Shown here: in pieces, positions 51,004-52,542 of the stretch | Layout: each line of letters begins with the position of its first letter | How positions within the stretch are numbered: position 1 is the stretch's first letter | Source of the DNA: an uncultured Collinsella sp. | GTDB lineage: Bacteria > Actinomycetota > Coriobacteriia > Coriobacteriales > Coriobacteriaceae | DNA length: 52,542 bases | NCBI GenBank assembly: GCA_958450865.1 | Contig: CAUDNY010000009.1 | Coordinates: forward strand, 1-52,542 | Direction: 5' to 3' | The notes under the pieces: model-generated | Told to the model about the DNA's origin: nothing | Database searches by the model: none | Seen by the model: only the letters and a program-made list of their open reading frames with translations | Made by a program: the position numbers and the translations under genes

Positions 51004-51693
51004 ATGAAAGCACTTCCGTTTCCCTGCATCCGCCCGGCTCAGGACCGCGTACTCGAGGCGCTGCCTGCAATGGGCAGCATCCTGAGCGGCAACGATGCTC
51101 TGCGCGGAGCCCTTGCCGATGGCCTGATGCTCAAGGACCCGGGTGCGGCGTATTACGTGTACGAATGCTCGGGCGAGCCGGGACGCGTGACGGGTGTCGT
51201 GGCGATCTGCCCGGTTAACGTACTGACGGGTAGCGACGAGGCTGCCGCCGAGAGCGTCGACGCACTCGCCGCCGCGCGCACGATCGCCGAGCTTAAGGTG
51301 CAGCCCCGCCCTGTAACGCTCGCCTACGAAGCCTCGCCCGTCATGGATATCATCCTTGGCGCCGCCAAAGAAGGAGCGTCGCTTTATGCCGTCACCGACC
51401 CCACCGGCATTACGCATCGCGTATGGGAAGTCAAGCGCGAGGACGCTGTTGCCGCCATCCGAGCCATGCTCGACCAGGCACCGAAGCCGACGCCGGCAGA
51501 CGACCCCACCTACGCTGCCGCGCTGGCTGGGGCATCGCAGATTCTGGCCGACGAGGCCCGCACTGCCGACGCCTACTCTGGCAAAGAGCCGTTCAACTTT
51601 GCTGTAGCCGTGCTGTTCCCCGCCGCGCAGGTCAGCGGCAGCGCGCCGCAGGTTCCGACGGGTCTGCTCACTCACCAGGTCTCACGGTTCTAG
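51004..51693 (+). CDS. Short DUF1015-like protein
   Basis: A 229-residue protein resembling part of the DUF1015 family: AIRPAQ-type start (FPCIRPAQDRVLEALPAM), LMLKDPGAAYYVYECSGEPGRVTGVVAICPV and a ITHRVWEVKRED block. DUF1015 proteins are usually about 400 residues and of unknown function, often near serine or serA-type genes, which fits the serCA operon 3 kb upstream. Here the central and C-terminal parts are shortened. ATG 51004 with AGGA 7 bases upstream. It follows the M20 gene closely and ends at a terminator at 51740. Confidence 0.75.
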   Translation: MKALPFPCIRPAQDRVLEALPAMGSILSGNDALRGALADGLMLKDPGAAYYVYECSGEPGRVTGVVAICPVNVLTGSDEAAAESVDALAAARTIAELKVQPRPVTLAYEASPVMDIILGAAKEGASLYAVTDPTGITHRVWEVKREDAVAAIRAMLDQAPKPTPADDPTYAAALAGASQILADEARTADAYSGKEPFNFAVAVLFPAAQVSGSAPQVPTGLLTHQVSRF

Positions 51694-51739
51694 CGAACTC
51701 AAACGCTAAGCTGGAAAACCCAGCATCCAAACAAACAAG

Positions 51740-51778
51740 GGGCGGAGATGCAGCAAACGCATGCACCTCCGCCCTTTT
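51740..51778 (+). terminator. Terminator after the DUF1015-like gene
   Basis: GGGCGGAG (51740-51747) pairs with CTCCGCCC (51767-51774), with inner TGC/GCA pairs, then TTTT. It also stands 45 bases past the stop of the convergent phosphatase gene. Confidence 0.85.
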
Positions 51779-51822
51779 CGCATCAAACAATTACGCCGGT
51801 AAACCGGGCCGCAACGTCAGCG

Positions 51823-52458
51823 TTATCCACGCTGCGGACCTGCCGCCGCCACGAGCGGCTCTAGCCCCAGCTCGCGCGCGTAGTCTTCCTGCGTAAAGAC
51901 TTCGACCAGTTCAAACGTATCGGCCGCATCGTCAAACGCAAAATGCAGCACTGAGCAGTTGCCCGGCACGCGTTCGCGCTCGTCGGCCGCCGCGCCCCGC
52001 ACGTGGTCCAAAAACTCCTTGATAGCTGAGCCATGACTTACCGCGAGCACGCACGTATGGTCCGGACGCTGCATAAGATCGGTCAGCGTCGCCACCATGC
52101 GCGTGCGCACCTGGATCTGGCCCTCGCCGCCAAACTGCCGATAGAAGTCGCGCCACGGGCGCTCGGGCATAAGCATCACGCGCTCGGCCTCAAAGTCGCC
52201 AAAGAACCACTCACGCAGGCCGTCCAGGCGCTCGTACGCCAAGCCTGGCCACAAGTTGGCGATAGTCTGCTCGGTGCGATGAAGCGTAGAGGTGTAGGCA
52301 TGATCGGGCTCAATGCCGCGCGCACGTAAAAACATGCCGGCGCGCGCCGCCTGGTCGCAACCCAACTGCGTAAGCGGCGAGTCACTCCACCCCTGAATGA
52401 TACGCTTAAGGTTGAATATCGTCTGTCCATGACGGACCAGATACAGATCTTTATTCAT
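51823..52458 (-). CDS. Histidine phosphatase family protein (phosphoglycerate mutase-like)
   Basis: A 211-residue histidine phosphatase. The phospho-His motif LVRHGQT is at residues ~7-13 (catalytic His), with the later pair YTSTLHRTEQT and LAVSHGSAI (second His). The family includes phosphoglycerate mutases and broad phosphatases; substrate unknown. The ATG at 52458 has AAAGGA about 5 bases upstream; a longer frame to 52509 has none and would overlap the preceding gene. Its neighbour at 52476 encodes the C-terminal end of what looks like a second copy of the same family. Confidence 0.9.
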   Translation of the reverse strand: MNKDLYLVRHGQTIFNLKRIIQGWSDSPLTQLGCDQAARAGMFLRARGIEPDHAYTSTLHRTEQTIANLWPGLAYERLDGLREWFFGDFEAERVMLMPERPWRDFYRQFGGEGQIQVRTRMVATLTDLMQRPDHTCVLAVSHGSAIKEFLDHVRGAAADERERVPGNCSVLHFAFDDAADTFELVEVFTQEDYARELGLEPLVAAAGPQRG

Positions 52459-52475
52459 AGGGGTCCTTTCGTTCG

Positions 52476-52542
52476 TTACCAACCCAAGAGCGAAAACGCC
52501 CCGTCGCAATAGCCAAAATGAAGCACGGCACCGTTGTCGGGT
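52476..52542 (-). CDS. C-terminal end of a second histidine phosphatase, partial
   Basis: Only the last 21 codons are inside the window: NGAVLHFGYCDGAFSLLGW then TAA. They align with GNCSVLHFAFDDAADTFELV near the end of the adjacent phosphatase, so this is probably a tandem paralogue. Too short to be sure; its stop is 17 bases upstream of the next gene's ATG. Confidence 0.55.
   Translation of the reverse strand, partial: PDNGAVLHFGYCDGAFSLLGW

Noticed and set aside
1..52542. CRISPR array
   Set aside because: No series of regularly spaced identical repeats was seen; the repeats found are dispersed hairpins or a single direct pair.

Overview
The window looks like chromosomal DNA of a GC-rich gut actinobacterium of the class Coriobacteriia, most likely Collinsella or a close relative. 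This is inferred from base composition, start-site and RBS style (AGGAG or AAAGG with some GTG and TTG starts), the housekeeping gene set and the many hairpin repeats between genes; no database search was possible.

Region 1 (1-16.0 kb) is housekeeping. It holds NAD salvage (partial nicotinate phosphoribosyltransferase), a small tail-anchored coiled-coil protein, tRNA-Ala(CGC), a PflX-like radical SAM protein, a candidate 6S-like RNA, a WecA/TagO lipid-linked sugar transferase, tryptophanyl-tRNA synthetase, an MGMT-domain protein, a DegV protein, a MarR regulator, a B3/B4-domain protein, ATP-dependent PEP carboxykinase, a polysaccharide flippase, a metallophosphoesterase and a cation/proton antiporter with TrkA-C domains. 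Several repeat families lie between these genes, including four copies of one hairpin in 3 kb.

Region 2 (16.0-44.7 kb) is a defence island read almost entirely on the minus strand. In transcription order it starts with a four-gene module: a ~1592-aa multidomain protein, a ParB-like protein, an SNF2-family helicase and a coiled-coil protein. A complete type 1 BREX set follows: brxA, brxB, brxC, pglX, pglZ, brxL. Two unrecognised genes close the operon. pglX is split: the methyltransferase part (28104-30590) and the C-terminal part (22784-23752) are separated by ~4.35 kb carrying an HExxH metallopeptidase with a coupled membrane protein, a frameshifted paralogue of the module's coiled-coil gene, and a plus-strand DUF3800 gene flanked by two similar small-RNA-like elements. 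A 55-base direct repeat flanks the DUF3800/coiled-coil segment. The cargo and the 3' end of the first pglX part look AT-richer than their surroundings.

Region 3 (44.7-52.5 kb) starts with a Phd/RelE-type toxin-antitoxin pair at the island edge. It continues with serine biosynthesis (serC, serA), a PD-(D/E)XK-like hypothetical protein, an M20 peptidase, a short DUF1015-like protein, a histidine phosphatase and the C-terminal end of a second histidine phosphatase.

The best candidates for something undescribed are the four-gene module joined to BREX, and the cargo carried inside pglX.
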